From the NCBI GenBank assembly GCA_002840505.1, contig PHBC01000006.1:183952-247951 (forward strand): a stretch of 64,000 nucleotides of DNA, in the 5' to 3' direction. This document shows, piece after piece, positions 1 through 7,435 of this stretch. The first letter of the stretch is position 1. Each line of letters begins with the position of its first letter. Source of the DNA: Deltaproteobacteria bacterium HGW-Deltaproteobacteria-2 (GTDB taxonomy: Bacteria > Desulfobacterota > Syntrophia > Syntrophales > Smithellaceae). Below the pieces are notes generated by a model, which was not told the DNA's origin, did no database searches, and worked only from the letters and a program-made list of their open reading frames with translations. The position numbers and the translations under genes were made by a program.

Positions 1-1963
1 CATAGTCATCATCATTGCCCCACTTAGGCGCATTCTTGACGAAATCAAGACGCATCTCCTCATGGCCCTGCCAATCGTCGGTGATCGCCTGCTTAAGCTG
101 GGCCATGGTGTATTTCTTTTCTTCGAAAACCAGCTTCTTGATTGCTGCCAAACTATCGGCGTTTTCTACCCAGGTAAATGCTGTTATCCAGGAATTACCA
201 CGGCTGATCGACGGATCGTTCACATCCAGTCCGCCTTCAACCGAACGCTCGGAGATGGCCGACAGGAAAGGCCGTGGGGTAAACTTGGAAGCTAGTGATC
301 TGGCCCGGTTCACCGGACGAACCAGGGTACTGAAGATGGTCTTCATCTGGAGAATCCATGCATCGTATACCTGCTCGAAATCGGTGAAAGTTGCCGCATC
401 AGGCGTTTCAGCTCCGATCTGCATGTTGACCACCGGGTCGAAACCGCTGGTAAAGACGTACTCGATGATCTTGGCACAGTTCGCCGTGGCGTTGGCCATG
501 CGCATGGACTGGAAACCATGATTGGTCGTGGGACACGGCGACATGCAGGCCTGATGCACCCAGGTGCGGGCCTCCTCGATGGGGTGTCCGTGCCAATGCA
601 TGGAATTAGCAATCAGGATAGGATCATTACGCATTGAAGGATAACCGAGCCCTTGGCGGATGCATTCAAAACATTCGCGCAGGACTTCTTCCTTGACTTT
701 AGGATGCCAACGGAAACTGAAGGTCGGGTTGGCAACCCTGACCAGACGTGCTGCCTGAAGCAACGCAATTGTCATATCGTTGCAGGCGTCGCTGCCGTCT
801 TTATTGACACCACCCAGGGTCCAGACCCAGGTTCCTTCTATACCCTGCAATCCTTCCCGGATCATTTTCACCTTGTACTGAGAAATCTCGGCGGCTCTGA
901 TCAGAAACTCGCCGACCAGATCCATGGCCTCTTCCTTGGTGAGGCTCTTGTCGATGTTGACGTCTTTGTCGTAATACGGACCATGGTAGTAGTCCGGTCT
1001 GGCGGGCCAGGCGCCTTCAATTGCTTCGCTCCGGCTGAACAGTTGAATGAAGATGTCGTACTGGAGCGATTCCTGGAGGGTACGGGGCGTCTTGGCCGGT
1101 ACTCGTTCGCAGCAGTTGGCGATCTGCAAGAGCTCTTCTTTGCGCTTATTATCGGTCTCATAGTTTTCCGCAATGATCCTGGCCAGGCGTGCAAAGCGCT
1201 GACCATGGCGAATACCAGCTTCAAGGGTTATCTTCATGGCTTCCCACATGTTCATCTTGTCATACAGATCGCCCATTTCCGAGTTGGCGCCGGGTTTGTG
1301 GACATTGGCGTCCGCCTTGTCGATTTGGCGGTCAAGTTCGGCAATGATGTCTTCAAATGCCCGCTTGCCGGTCATGATGTATTCGTAATCCTTGCCGGAA
1401 TAACCACCCCTGGCGACCGGGGCACCCCACCCTATCGTGCCGGAGACGACCTTCATCACGTCGGCCAGGTCCATGTAGGGCAGGATCTTGTCCAGATCAG
1501 ATTTTCCGGACCAGTAAGTAACCACCTCATTGATTATCTTTAGACTCGCATCAATGGGCTCCGGAATAGCCGTAGAGTCATTGACAACCTCTGAATTCAG
1601 CATTGAGGCTATGGTTGGATTCCAACCGATCGTATTGGGCAGGCTGCCCACGTAGCCTACGAGCTGGGCCTTGTCGGTGATAAAGATCGTCTTGTTATCC
1701 AGGTAATGAGCAAAAATCTTGGCCTGTTTAACGACAAACGGATCGGGTGAAAACTCCAGCTCGCGCGCCTTTGCGGTATCCAACTGGGCCTCCTCCAAAT
1801 CGACATGCAAGCCAGCCGGATAAAGTCCACCTATTGCACCTTTTTTCCATATGGCCTTTCTGAGGTAGTCCAATCTCTTCGATCTTTTCTTCTCGGCGGC
1901 CCACCACCATTCTTGTTTTTTTTCCAGTTCTTGAATACTAGCGTTTTTTGCTGGTTCTGCCAT
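1..1963 (-). CDS. Fumarate-adding glycyl radical enzyme, alpha subunit (alkyl-/benzylsuccinate synthase type), 3' end cut by window
   Basis: Open for 654 codons from ATG 1963 to the window edge; a GGGGAGGAG Shine-Dalgarno lies just upstream. The protein has a pyruvate-formate-lyase-type fold region. Around residue 473 it carries ACMSPCPTTNHG, the pattern I know from X-succinate synthases (BssA/AssA); Cys473 would be the thiyl-radical cysteine. The family adds a hydrocarbon C-H to fumarate anaerobically in the cytoplasm. The C-terminal glycyl-radical loop (RVxGY) lies outside the window. The gene follows a small Cys-rich subunit gene, the C-A order of bss/ass operons; the beta subunit and activase would lie beyond position 1. 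Which substrate class (alkane, toluene, methylnaphthalene, other) cannot be read here without a phylogeny. Several antisense ORFs over this span are shadows. Confidence 0.85.
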   Translation of the reverse strand, partial: MAEPAKNASIQELEKKQEWWWAAEKKRSKRLDYLRKAIWKKGAIGGLYPAGLHVDLEEAQLDTAKARELEFSPDPFVVKQAKIFAHYLDNKTIFITDKAQLVGYVGSLPNTIGWNPTIASMLNSEVVNDSTAIPEPIDASLKIINEVVTYWSGKSDLDKILPYMDLADVMKVVSGTIGWGAPVARGGYSGKDYEYIMTGKRAFEDIIAELDRQIDKADANVHKPGANSEMGDLYDKMNMWEAMKITLEAGIRHGQRFARLARIIAENYETDNKRKEELLQIANCCERVPAKTPRTLQESLQYDIFIQLFSRSEAIEGAWPARPDYYHGPYYDKDVNIDKSLTKEEAMDLVGEFLIRAAEISQYKVKMIREGLQGIEGTWVWTLGGVNKDGSDACNDMTIALLQAARLVRVANPTFSFRWHPKVKEEVLRECFECIRQGLGYPSMRNDPILIANSMHWHGHPIEEARTWVHQACMSPCPTTNHGFQSMRMANATANCAKIIEYVFTSGFDPVVNMQIGAETPDAATFTDFEQVYDAWILQMKTIFSTLVRPVNRARSLASKFTPRPFLSAISERSVEGGLDVNDPSISRGNSWITAFTWVENADSLAAIKKLVFEEKKYTMAQLKQAITDDWQGHEEMRLDFVKNAPKWGNDDDY

Positions 1964-2040
1964 AAGATCTCCTCCCCTTATATTGTTGTTTGACTTTTTA
2001 GCTGACGTCCATCTTCTTTTAGTCGGTACCTGGTCTGTCG

Positions 2041-2205
2041 TTACCGCTTCTCAAACGAAGAACACGAACTTGCATCCTTATCCGCAACTACGGGATTTGC
2101 TTTGTAGTAGGCCTGCCTTGGATCAACCACTCTTGCAACACAATCTCCATTTTTAGGTTCTCCCTTTACGGGAAAGAATTTCTTACACTCCTTGCATAAC
2201 GGCAT
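2041..2205 (-). CDS. Small iron-sulfur (gamma-type) subunit of an X-succinate synthase
   Basis: 54-residue ORF below usual length cut-offs. ATG at 2205 has a strong AAGGAGG 8 nt upstream. Cysteines 4, 7, 22 and 48 (C-x2-C-x14-C-x25-C) match the layout of the small BssB/BssC/AssC-like subunits that bind a [4Fe-4S] cluster and stabilise the glycyl radical enzyme. It sits 77 bp upstream of the alpha subunit in the same direction, the position of bssC in bssDCAB-type operons. The gene order and the four cysteines are seen; the subunit identity is inferred from them. A short rubredoxin-like protein is a less likely alternative. Confidence 0.8.
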   Translation of the reverse strand: MPLCKECKKFFPVKGEPKNGDCVARVVDPRQAYYKANPVVADKDASSCSSFEKR

Positions 2206-2248
2206 CAATGTCACCTCCTTGTTTTTTTCTTTGCATTATTTAAACTAT

Positions 2249-2680
2249 TTACTTCCTTTTTATGCTTGCATATTCCACTTCGTTATAATCTTCAAACATG
2301 AACGGGAGGTCCATCAAGGTCATTTCCGGACATGTCATTACCAGTCCATTTCCGGTTAATCCACCTCCCTGCAACTGCTCATTGCGCATTTTGGCCAGGA
2401 TATCCTGGCCATCCCCTATCGTACCACCATAATACCAGTCTATGTTGACCTGGCCATTTGTTACCTTTAATATGCCATGATTAACTATTTCTTTGATTAG
2501 GTCAGCCCAACCGACGCCATCTTGAGCCAGTGTACCCATCTTGAAAAGATACAATGTTTTGCCATCTTTAGTTTGTTTAATGTTCTTCGCTCCCCACACT
2601 GTTTGAGATAAGGACACAGACCCAATCAAAAACAAGACGAATCCCATGCAAAGAAACTCTGCAACTTTTTTACATTTCAT
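2249..2680 (-). pseudogene. Truncated TRAP transporter solute-binding protein (DctP family)
   Basis: 143 residues from ATG 2680, chosen over an upstream start at 2710 because AGAAGGTGA sits 7 nt before it. A signal peptide (residues about 1-30) is followed by the N-terminal lobe of a DctP-type protein: a GTLAQDG segment, WYYGGTIGDGQDILAKMRN and MDLPFMFEDYNEVEY. The family is normally about 330 residues; this one stops about 40 bp before the small-subunit gene, so the second lobe is missing. A lone half-lobe should not bind ligand, hence the pseudogene call. It is still the first gene of the putative fumarate-adding operon and could matter for transcript leader or translation. No TRAP membrane subunits are nearby. 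Confidence 0.65.
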
Positions 2681-2701
2681 AAAAGTCACCTTCTGAAATA
2701 T

Positions 2702-2741
2702 TTTTGACAAAAGAAGCGATAGCTTCTACCTCATGTCAAAA
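2702..2741 (-). other. Stem-loop in the 5' leader of the fumarate-adding operon
   Basis: TTTTGACA (2702-2709) pairs with TGTCAAAA (2734-2741), and an inner GAAGC/GCTTC stem closes around GATA. It lies between the candidate promoter and the first gene of the operon. No T-run follows on the transcribed strand, so it looks like an mRNA leader structure rather than a terminator. Confidence 0.4.
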
Positions 2742-2865
2742 AAAACAAGCTGCCTTTAAGAACCTATGTAACTGATTTTCTTTCCCATTGTTCATTTCAG
2801 CTTTGTACCGAGCTTTTATTTGGACAGTTTGGTCTGGGCGTTTAATAGGATTGGAATATATATCT

Positions 2866-2877
2866 ATAGTCGACAAT
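2866..2877. promoter_or_regulatory. Candidate GntR/FCD operator 1
   Basis: ATAGTCGACAAT is one base from the palindrome ATTGTCGACAAT, the kind of 12-bp core bound by FCD-type GntR regulators. It sits at about the start point of the candidate leftward promoter and is in the intergenic space shared with the divergent GntR gene at 3033. Confidence 0.5.
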
Positions 2878-2883
2878 CTTACT

Positions 2884-2915
2884 TTACTACAGAATAAATA
2901 TAAATTGTCAAGAAT
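2884..2915 (-). promoter_or_regulatory. Candidate promoter of the fumarate-adding operon with a second, weaker operator
   Basis: On the minus strand TTGACA (2906-2911) is followed by a 16-nt spacer and TAGTAA (2884-2889), a weak -10. A second operator-like sequence, ATTGTCAAGAAT (2904-2915), overlaps the -35 and differs from the symmetric core at two places. Operators over the -35 and start point would fit repression by the adjacent GntR protein. Confidence 0.4.
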
Positions 2916-3032
2916 TTTATTAAACAAAAATTGGTGAAAAAGAGAACTTCGCTGGTGTGCATATTGTTATTGCTCTTGGATATTATTTAGGATAAATGTA
3001 ACAAATATTTTCTAATCGTAGGAGGTAGAGCG

Positions 3033-3707
3033 TTGGCTATTGAATTTAAGGCGTCAAAGGGGCTGACTGAACAGATAGCCGAGTACCTTGGATCTCGCAT
3101 CATTCACATGGAACTCAAGCCGGGCGAGCGCCTCTTCGAGGCGAAACTGGCATCGGAAATGGGTGTGAGCAGGGCGCCCGTACGAGAGGCGTTACGCATG
3201 ATGGAAATGAGTGGTCTTGTAGAGTTCGTGCCCAGACGCGGTGTCAGAGTGAGTGAATTATCGGAGAAAACGGTTCTCGCAATCACTGACGTGCTCAAGG
3301 AAGTCCTCGGTCTGGTTGCACTAAGGGGTGTCGAAAATGGAACTATGGAAGATTACGAGATACTCAGGACTATAGGAGAATCCTTGTCAGAGTATGCGGA
3401 GATTGAAGACATCTCCGGATACCTTAATGCCACCATGCAATTTGCCCATTCAGCCTGCCGGGCCACCAAGAATTTATTGTTGGAGAGGGTTGTTCTCTTT
3501 CTTTGGCCTTTAGTCAGCCGACTTCAATATATCTCACGCATATCCCAGAGGAATGGGTTGAAGAAGAATGTAGAATACTTCGAGCGTGCCTTGAATTATT
3601 ATAGGAAAGGAAAATCGGATATGGCTGCCAAAGTCATACATGACCTTTTGGAAAATGAGGAAAAAAATGTAATTAAGTATTTACGTGAGAAAGGTTACGC
3701 AAAATAA
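3033..3707 (+). CDS. GntR family transcriptional regulator, FCD (FadR) subfamily
   Basis: 224 residues from a TTG start with AGGAGGT six bases before it. Residues about 8-72 form the GntR winged helix (SRAPVREALRMMEMSGLVEF), and residues about 85-215 the all-helical FCD effector domain. Such proteins usually bind a small carboxylate and release a palindromic operator. It is divergent from the truncated TRAP / small subunit / glycyl radical enzyme genes, and ATNGTCGACAAT-like sites lie between them, so it is the likely regulator of that operon. The effector is unknown; a succinate derivative is only a guess. Confidence 0.88.
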   Translation: MAIEFKASKGLTEQIAEYLGSRIIHMELKPGERLFEAKLASEMGVSRAPVREALRMMEMSGLVEFVPRRGVRVSELSEKTVLAITDVLKEVLGLVALRGVENGTMEDYEILRTIGESLSEYAEIEDISGYLNATMQFAHSACRATKNLLLERVVLFLWPLVSRLQYISRISQRNGLKKNVEYFERALNYYRKGKSDMAAKVIHDLLENEEKNVIKYLREKGYAK

Positions 3708-3813
3708 GATGTTGTGTATGTAATTTAACAGTCATGATCATCGAGAATATCTCGGAAATATGACTATCTAGGTCATTGATCTTCCATGACTTCCCCGGGT
3801 ACCTTCAAAAATT

Positions 3814-4539
3814 TCATTCGAGGCGGTATTTTGGAGCGAGCTCCTTAAATATCGGTTCTTTCGCCAAATTACGCATATTAATCAATGTATAAAACGGAAC
3901 GTCCTCGCAGATAAGATTTACAATCTTCTTAGGAACATATTTTACTTCGGGATTGAAATAATTCCGGTAGATCACCCGCGTCTTATCAGTACCAAGCTTT
4001 TCAAGAATCCACGTATTGTTAGAATCCGTAACGCGAACGAGTTTACCATTAACGGGAACAGAAGCATCCGTAACCACTCTGCTGGTAACCACCATGTTTC
4101 CCTTTTCGCGATCAAATTTAGCACATGTTTCATAGAGGAGGTCTCTATTTCCAATAGGCCAGGGCGCAGTAAAAGCAAAATAATGCACCTGACAACCTTT
4201 TTCCCATGGCCGGACAAGAAAACTTTCATAACAGGTATGCATTAATTTTTTGTGCAGAGGAGCATACGATATAATGGCATAGATAATATCAATAGAGGCG
4301 GGAATTGTGATGATTCCTTTACATTCATTAATGTTCGAATTTTTATATGGCCGGACGTATACCTCTATGTCATCGGCGTTTTTCACCAGTTTCCATTCGT
4401 CTTCCGCATATAGATTTTGAGAAATACAAACACTGATCAAGGTTAGTAAAAAGAAAATATGTATCCATTTGGGAGTTCCTGAAATACACGGTTTCGATTC
4501 CGCGGCGAGTCTCTCTTTTACCAGACTTTCATGTGCCAT
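3814..4539 (-). CDS. Exported START-domain lipid-binding protein (paralogue 1)
   Basis: 241 residues from ATG 4539, which has AGGAGGAG just upstream; a longer frame to 4602 lacks a ribosome site. After a cytoplasmic stretch of about 22 residues, a hydrophobic helix (IHIFFLLTLISVCISQNLYA) acts as signal or anchor. The rest is a START-like fold (WKLVKNADDIEVYVRPYKNS, NECKGI, HKKLMHTCYESFLVRPW, APWPIGNRDLLYE). START proteins bind lipids or hydrophobic ligands in a closed cavity. It lies 100 bp downstream of, and in the same direction as, a MarR gene, so the two are probably one operon. A second copy lies at 49438-50166. The ligand is unknown. Confidence 0.75.
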   Translation of the reverse strand: MAHESLVKERLAAESKPCISGTPKWIHIFFLLTLISVCISQNLYAEDEWKLVKNADDIEVYVRPYKNSNINECKGIITIPASIDIIYAIISYAPLHKKLMHTCYESFLVRPWEKGCQVHYFAFTAPWPIGNRDLLYETCAKFDREKGNMVVTSRVVTDASVPVNGKLVRVTDSNNTWILEKLGTDKTRVIYRNYFNPEVKYVPKKIVNLICEDVPFYTLINMRNLAKEPIFKELAPKYRLE

Positions 4540-4639
4540 ATTGTCTCCTCCTGAATATTTTCTTGATAGTTTACAAATTTCTTTATTCTCTCCCGCCAGC
4601 AAATAATATCTTGCATGCTAACTATATTGATAAAAATTT

Positions 4640-5050
4640 TTACTTCCCTGAATCCTTCAGCATCCGTTCGAAAAGCAATCTTTCCTCTGGTTTAAAAATG
4701 GAAAGCACTTCGCGATGCGTGGCCTCAATGTCGTTGAGCAGTGCGTCCCTGGCACTGACTGCCTTCTTAGTTAAATAGATTTTTGTAATTCGTCGGTCTT
4801 CATCGTGAGTATCTTTTGCAATCCATCCGCCATCCACCATCCGCTCCAGGACTCCGGACAGGGTTGCACTATCCAACACCAGTTGATTCCCTATCTCTCC
4901 GATTGAAAGCCCATCATTTTGATACAAGGCATTGAGGACAAGGGCCTGTGTGGGCGTCAAACCATGGCGCAAAAACATGGGCTTGAATTTGCTATAAACC
5001 CGCTGGTTGGCTTTTGCGATAACGAATATAATAGTATCTTCATAAAGCAA
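4640..5050 (-). CDS. MarR family transcriptional regulator
   Basis: 136 residues from a TTG start at 5050; AAAGGAG lies about 10 nt before it. The winged-helix core runs from about residue 30 to 100 (LTPTQALVLNALYQNDGLSIGEIGNQ, then DEDRRITKIYLTKKA, the wing). MarR proteins are dimeric repressors released by aromatic acids, acyl-CoAs or oxidants. A perfect 12-bp palindrome lies 19 bp upstream of the start, as expected for autoregulation. It precedes the START-domain gene, which is probably its target. Confidence 0.88.
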   Translation of the reverse strand: MLYEDTIIFVIAKANQRVYSKFKPMFLRHGLTPTQALVLNALYQNDGLSIGEIGNQLVLDSATLSGVLERMVDGGWIAKDTHDEDRRITKIYLTKKAVSARDALLNDIEATHREVLSIFKPEERLLFERMLKDSGK

Positions 5051-5068
5051 TAGGCATTACTCCTTTAG

Positions 5069-5080
5069 TTCGTATACGAA
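5069..5080. promoter_or_regulatory. Candidate MarR operator
   Basis: TTCGTATACGAA is a perfect 12-bp palindrome 19 bp upstream of the MarR start codon, a size and place typical of MarR autoregulatory sites. Confidence 0.55.
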
Positions 5081-5199
5081 ATAATTAATATTTATTCACC
5101 TGTCAAGATAAAAAATGCTCGGTTCAAAACAACAACCCCTTAAATCCAGCGCGCACAATTAGACGTCATTGATGCATATAATGCCATAGTCAAAAGATG

Positions 5200-5916
5200 C
5201 TAAGCCGCTGAATGCATTGCTCTGTCAACTTCATAGAAGATATTGTTTCTGGAAAACATTTCCTGCCATCCCCGAGGAGAACCACCGAAGAATTTATAAT
5301 CATCATAATGATCAGCAACGATATCCCATACGATACGGCCGTTTTTATGCTGCATGCTGGGGAAAACGGGACAGTTTGTGACCAGTAAACTTATTTCAGA
5401 ATAGGGGAATAAATTTTCCAGTAAGTCGTATAGTCGCACAAATGTATTTTTGTCCATCGGAGTTGCATCTTTTTCCAGATGCGGAATGTTACCATCACGA
5501 TTTCTTATAAATAAAACTCTCTTGTTTTTGGGATCGTTAAAGAATCTTTCAATAAGCATGTCGTATTTCTGCTTAAGTAAAGGAATTTGCTGCTCTATAT
5601 TGTTGTCAATAATTTTGTCATCCTCTGTCTTTTTAAAGTCATGATGGTACAACAAATTATAGTAAGTATCCCTGACTGTGAGCAGATCGGAAGATACTTC
5701 CAGATGGTTTATATTAAACAGATCGTGGAACCTGCTCTCCAATAACTTCCACAGCGCCTGAAAGGGTGTTATCCACCAGTCAAGCGGATAAGCATACTCG
5801 ATGCCAAAGTTGGCTCGAATATTCCACGTTAACTCACAGTTACAGCCGAGGCTTATTATTCTATCAAATTTGTTAACTTTAATTTGGGATTCAAATAGAT
5901 TTGAAAGGGGCTGCAT
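5200..5916 (-). CDS. DUF1796 family protein (putative papain-like cysteine peptidase fold)
   Basis: 238 residues from ATG 5916, which has AGGTGG directly upstream; the frame is open to 6018 and a longer form is possible, but that extension looks unconserved. The family signature is near the N terminus: IISLGCNCELTWNIR followed by YPLDWW, with the Cys in a papain-like nucleophile position. Later segments (KRVLFIRNRDG, YSEISLLVTNCPVF, GWQEMF) fit the same family. Its substrate and role are unknown. It stands alone between the MarR operon and the selenoprotein gene, same strand. Confidence 0.65.
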   Translation of the reverse strand: MQPLSNLFESQIKVNKFDRIISLGCNCELTWNIRANFGIEYAYPLDWWITPFQALWKLLESRFHDLFNINHLEVSSDLLTVRDTYYNLLYHHDFKKTEDDKIIDNNIEQQIPLLKQKYDMLIERFFNDPKNKRVLFIRNRDGNIPHLEKDATPMDKNTFVRLYDLLENLFPYSEISLLVTNCPVFPSMQHKNGRIVWDIVADHYDDYKFFGGSPRGWQEMFSRNNIFYEVDRAMHSAA

Positions 5917-6174
5917 AATCCACCTATAATCAGGTTTCAAAATATTGTAATCGGCACTATACCTTAAATTGATAAAAACTGCCGGGATCAATATAAGAAA
6001 TGTCAATTTGCATGTCAAGGCAATCCGTTACCTTCGGAGACTATCTTTTTGACAGGTGCAACGTAAAAATCAGCTAAAGTGTAGCAGTAACCGCAAAATG
6101 ATTCGCAAAGGCGAAAGTTAACAATGTAACAGCGTTCCCTTGTCTTTTTCAGCTTCCCCTATAGATTATTTTTG

Positions 6175-6209
6175 ATTCGATGCACGATCGAATTATATCA
6201 TACACCTCA
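6175..6209 (-). promoter_or_regulatory. SECIS-like element 2 (for the C-terminal UGA)
   Basis: Read on the minus strand, the second UGA (6207-6209) is followed after about 13 nt by a perfect 7-bp stem ATTCGAT/ATCGAAT with loop CGTGC. The hairpin lies after the stop codon, so it is not constrained by coding. A loop with GU about 20 nt after the UGA fits bacterial SelB-binding SECIS elements. Confidence 0.7.
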
Positions 6210-6413
6210 GGTGCCACCATATCCGATAATGACTTTGCTGCCATCAACTATGACAGGTACCTTACGAACACCACCTGTGATATTAAGCATTTCCTGCAAT
6301 CTTAGAATGTCAGACTCAACATCCACGTATTTTGTTTTTTCTCCGAAGGCCGACAGGGCCTTGTCAGTGAATGGTCAACCAGACTTTCCGTATATAATAA
6401 TTTCTTTATCCAT
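6198..6413 (-). CDS. Glutaredoxin-like selenoprotein with two in-frame UGA codons (UXX-star type)
   Basis: 71 residues if UGA at 6375-6377 (codon 13) and 6207-6209 (codon 69) are read as Sec. ATG 6413 has AAGGAGGG about 7 nt upstream. The N terminus reads as a thioredoxin-fold strand plus redox motif, IIIYGKSG-U-PFTDKA, with Sec where glutaredoxins have the first Cys of CxxC. KVPVIVDG gives the cis-Pro region. The end is GGT-U-GV-stop, a Sec two residues from the C terminus, as in the family I know as UXX-star (seleno)protein. Both UGAs have downstream SECIS-like hairpins. Likely a cytoplasmic thiol/selenol oxidoreductase. It lies 142 bp after an ECF sigma gene, same strand, perhaps co-transcribed. 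The plus-strand ORF here is a shadow. selA/selB and tRNA-Sec are not in this window. Confidence 0.85.
6346..6377 (-). promoter_or_regulatory. SECIS-like element 1 (for the redox-motif UGA)
   Basis: On the minus strand UGA (6375-6377) is followed after 12 nt by a perfect 6-bp stem AAGGCC/GGCCTT closing the loop CTGTC (6352-6356). The GU in the apical loop about 18 nt from the UGA fits bacterial SECIS geometry. Confidence 0.75.
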
Positions 6414-6555
6414 AGTGAGTCCCTCCTTATTCAATATTGGCATTTTTGCTTTATAGACGTAAAGGATGTCAAAAAGGATACATTTTATTCTTTTATAAAT
6501 ATGGTGGACTATGGGTTGAAGAAATTAATTATTTAGCGTGTTAGATATAGATTAA

Positions 6556-7122
6556 TTACTTGGGGGTGCAAACTAACTCGTTTCTTTGATCATGATAAAG
6601 AGAACACTCTGTCGTGATATTTTTTCTTAATCTTGTTCGAGCGCGGTGAAGCCTTGTTTTTACGGCATCAAGGGTAATATCCAGAATCTCTGCAATCTCA
6701 CGGTTTTTCATCCCCTCAAATTCACGGAGAAGCAACACAACACGTTCGTTTTCCGGCATTCGCTTAATGATGCGGTGTATGCAGGTATTCATTTCACGCC
6801 TCATAAGACCACTCTCAGCGTCAAGATGCTTTTCCTTTCCAAAAATATCACAATCACAGCTGTCTTCAATTGTATCCAGGGATATTATTGTTTGGCGTGA
6901 CGAGGCTGAACGTCTATTATCTAATGCAACATTGGTGGCGATGCGATAAATCCAAGTAGCAAGACTTGATTCTTCTCTAAAACTTGATAAGTTACGGTTT
7001 ATCTTTTCAAACACTACCTGTGTCAAATCCTCTGCATCGCTCTTGCCAACCATACCGAAAAGATAATGGAAAACTCGATCTCGAAATTCGTCGTGAATTT
7101 GTTGAAAATCAAAAGATGCCAT
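6556..7122 (-). CDS. RNA polymerase ECF sigma factor
   Basis: 188 residues. Region 2 is at about residues 10-75 (FHYLFGMVGKSDAEDLTQVVF, then SSLATWIYRIATNVALDNRR) and region 4 at about 120-165 (MPENERVVLLLREFEGMKNREIAEILDI). The C terminus (ECSLYHDQRNELVC) adds two cysteines, and the linker holds CDCD, so redox or metal sensing is conceivable. No anti-sigma gene is adjacent. The next gene on the same strand is the glutaredoxin-like selenoprotein. The ribosome site (AGGT about 10 nt before ATG) is weak. Confidence 0.88.
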   Translation of the reverse strand: MASFDFQQIHDEFRDRVFHYLFGMVGKSDAEDLTQVVFEKINRNLSSFREESSLATWIYRIATNVALDNRRSASSRQTIISLDTIEDSCDCDIFGKEKHLDAESGLMRREMNTCIHRIIKRMPENERVVLLLREFEGMKNREIAEILDITLDAVKTRLHRARTRLRKNITTECSLYHDQRNELVCTPK

Positions 7123-7435
7123 TGTTATTAATACCTATGCCAAATCATAGCAACGCCATTCGGATCATAAAAGATAAATATCTAATCATTCTTAATGATT
7201 AGGAGCAGACATTTTCATAACATTAAATTATATTATCTAGAAATTTATTTTAGCGTTGACTTCACGTGCAAAGTCTCGGTAGTAGGCAGTTGTCAGAATT
7301 GAAGATTACCAATTTGAAAGATGCAACGTATGACATCGGCATAGCGATTTCGCTTATATAATTCTTTGGGATGCTATTGATGCATCCTCCAACCACCGCC
7401 TGCGTAAAATAATTGACCGGGTCAGCAACAGCTAA
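7123..7435. other. 313-bp intergenic stretch, no gene recognised
   Basis: Lies between the starts/ends of the ECF gene and the large secreted-protein gene. The plus strand at about 7355-7438 reads as a short peptide tail (WDAIDASSNHRLRKIIDRVS) after a stop and without a start, possibly a gene remnant. I see no RNA gene or strong repeat. Confidence 0.3.

Noticed and set aside
653-1543. 296-residue plus-strand ORF over the glycyl radical enzyme gene
   Set aside because: It is antisense to a continuous, motif-bearing frame and has no ribosome site or recognisable domain; a GC-driven shadow.
2736-2927. 63-residue minus-strand ORF before the truncated TRAP gene
   Set aside because: It covers the candidate promoter and operators and lacks a ribosome site.
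6172-6456. 94-residue plus-strand ORF opposite the selenoprotein
   Set aside because: No ribosome site, no motif; the minus-strand frame with two UGAs explains the sequence far better.
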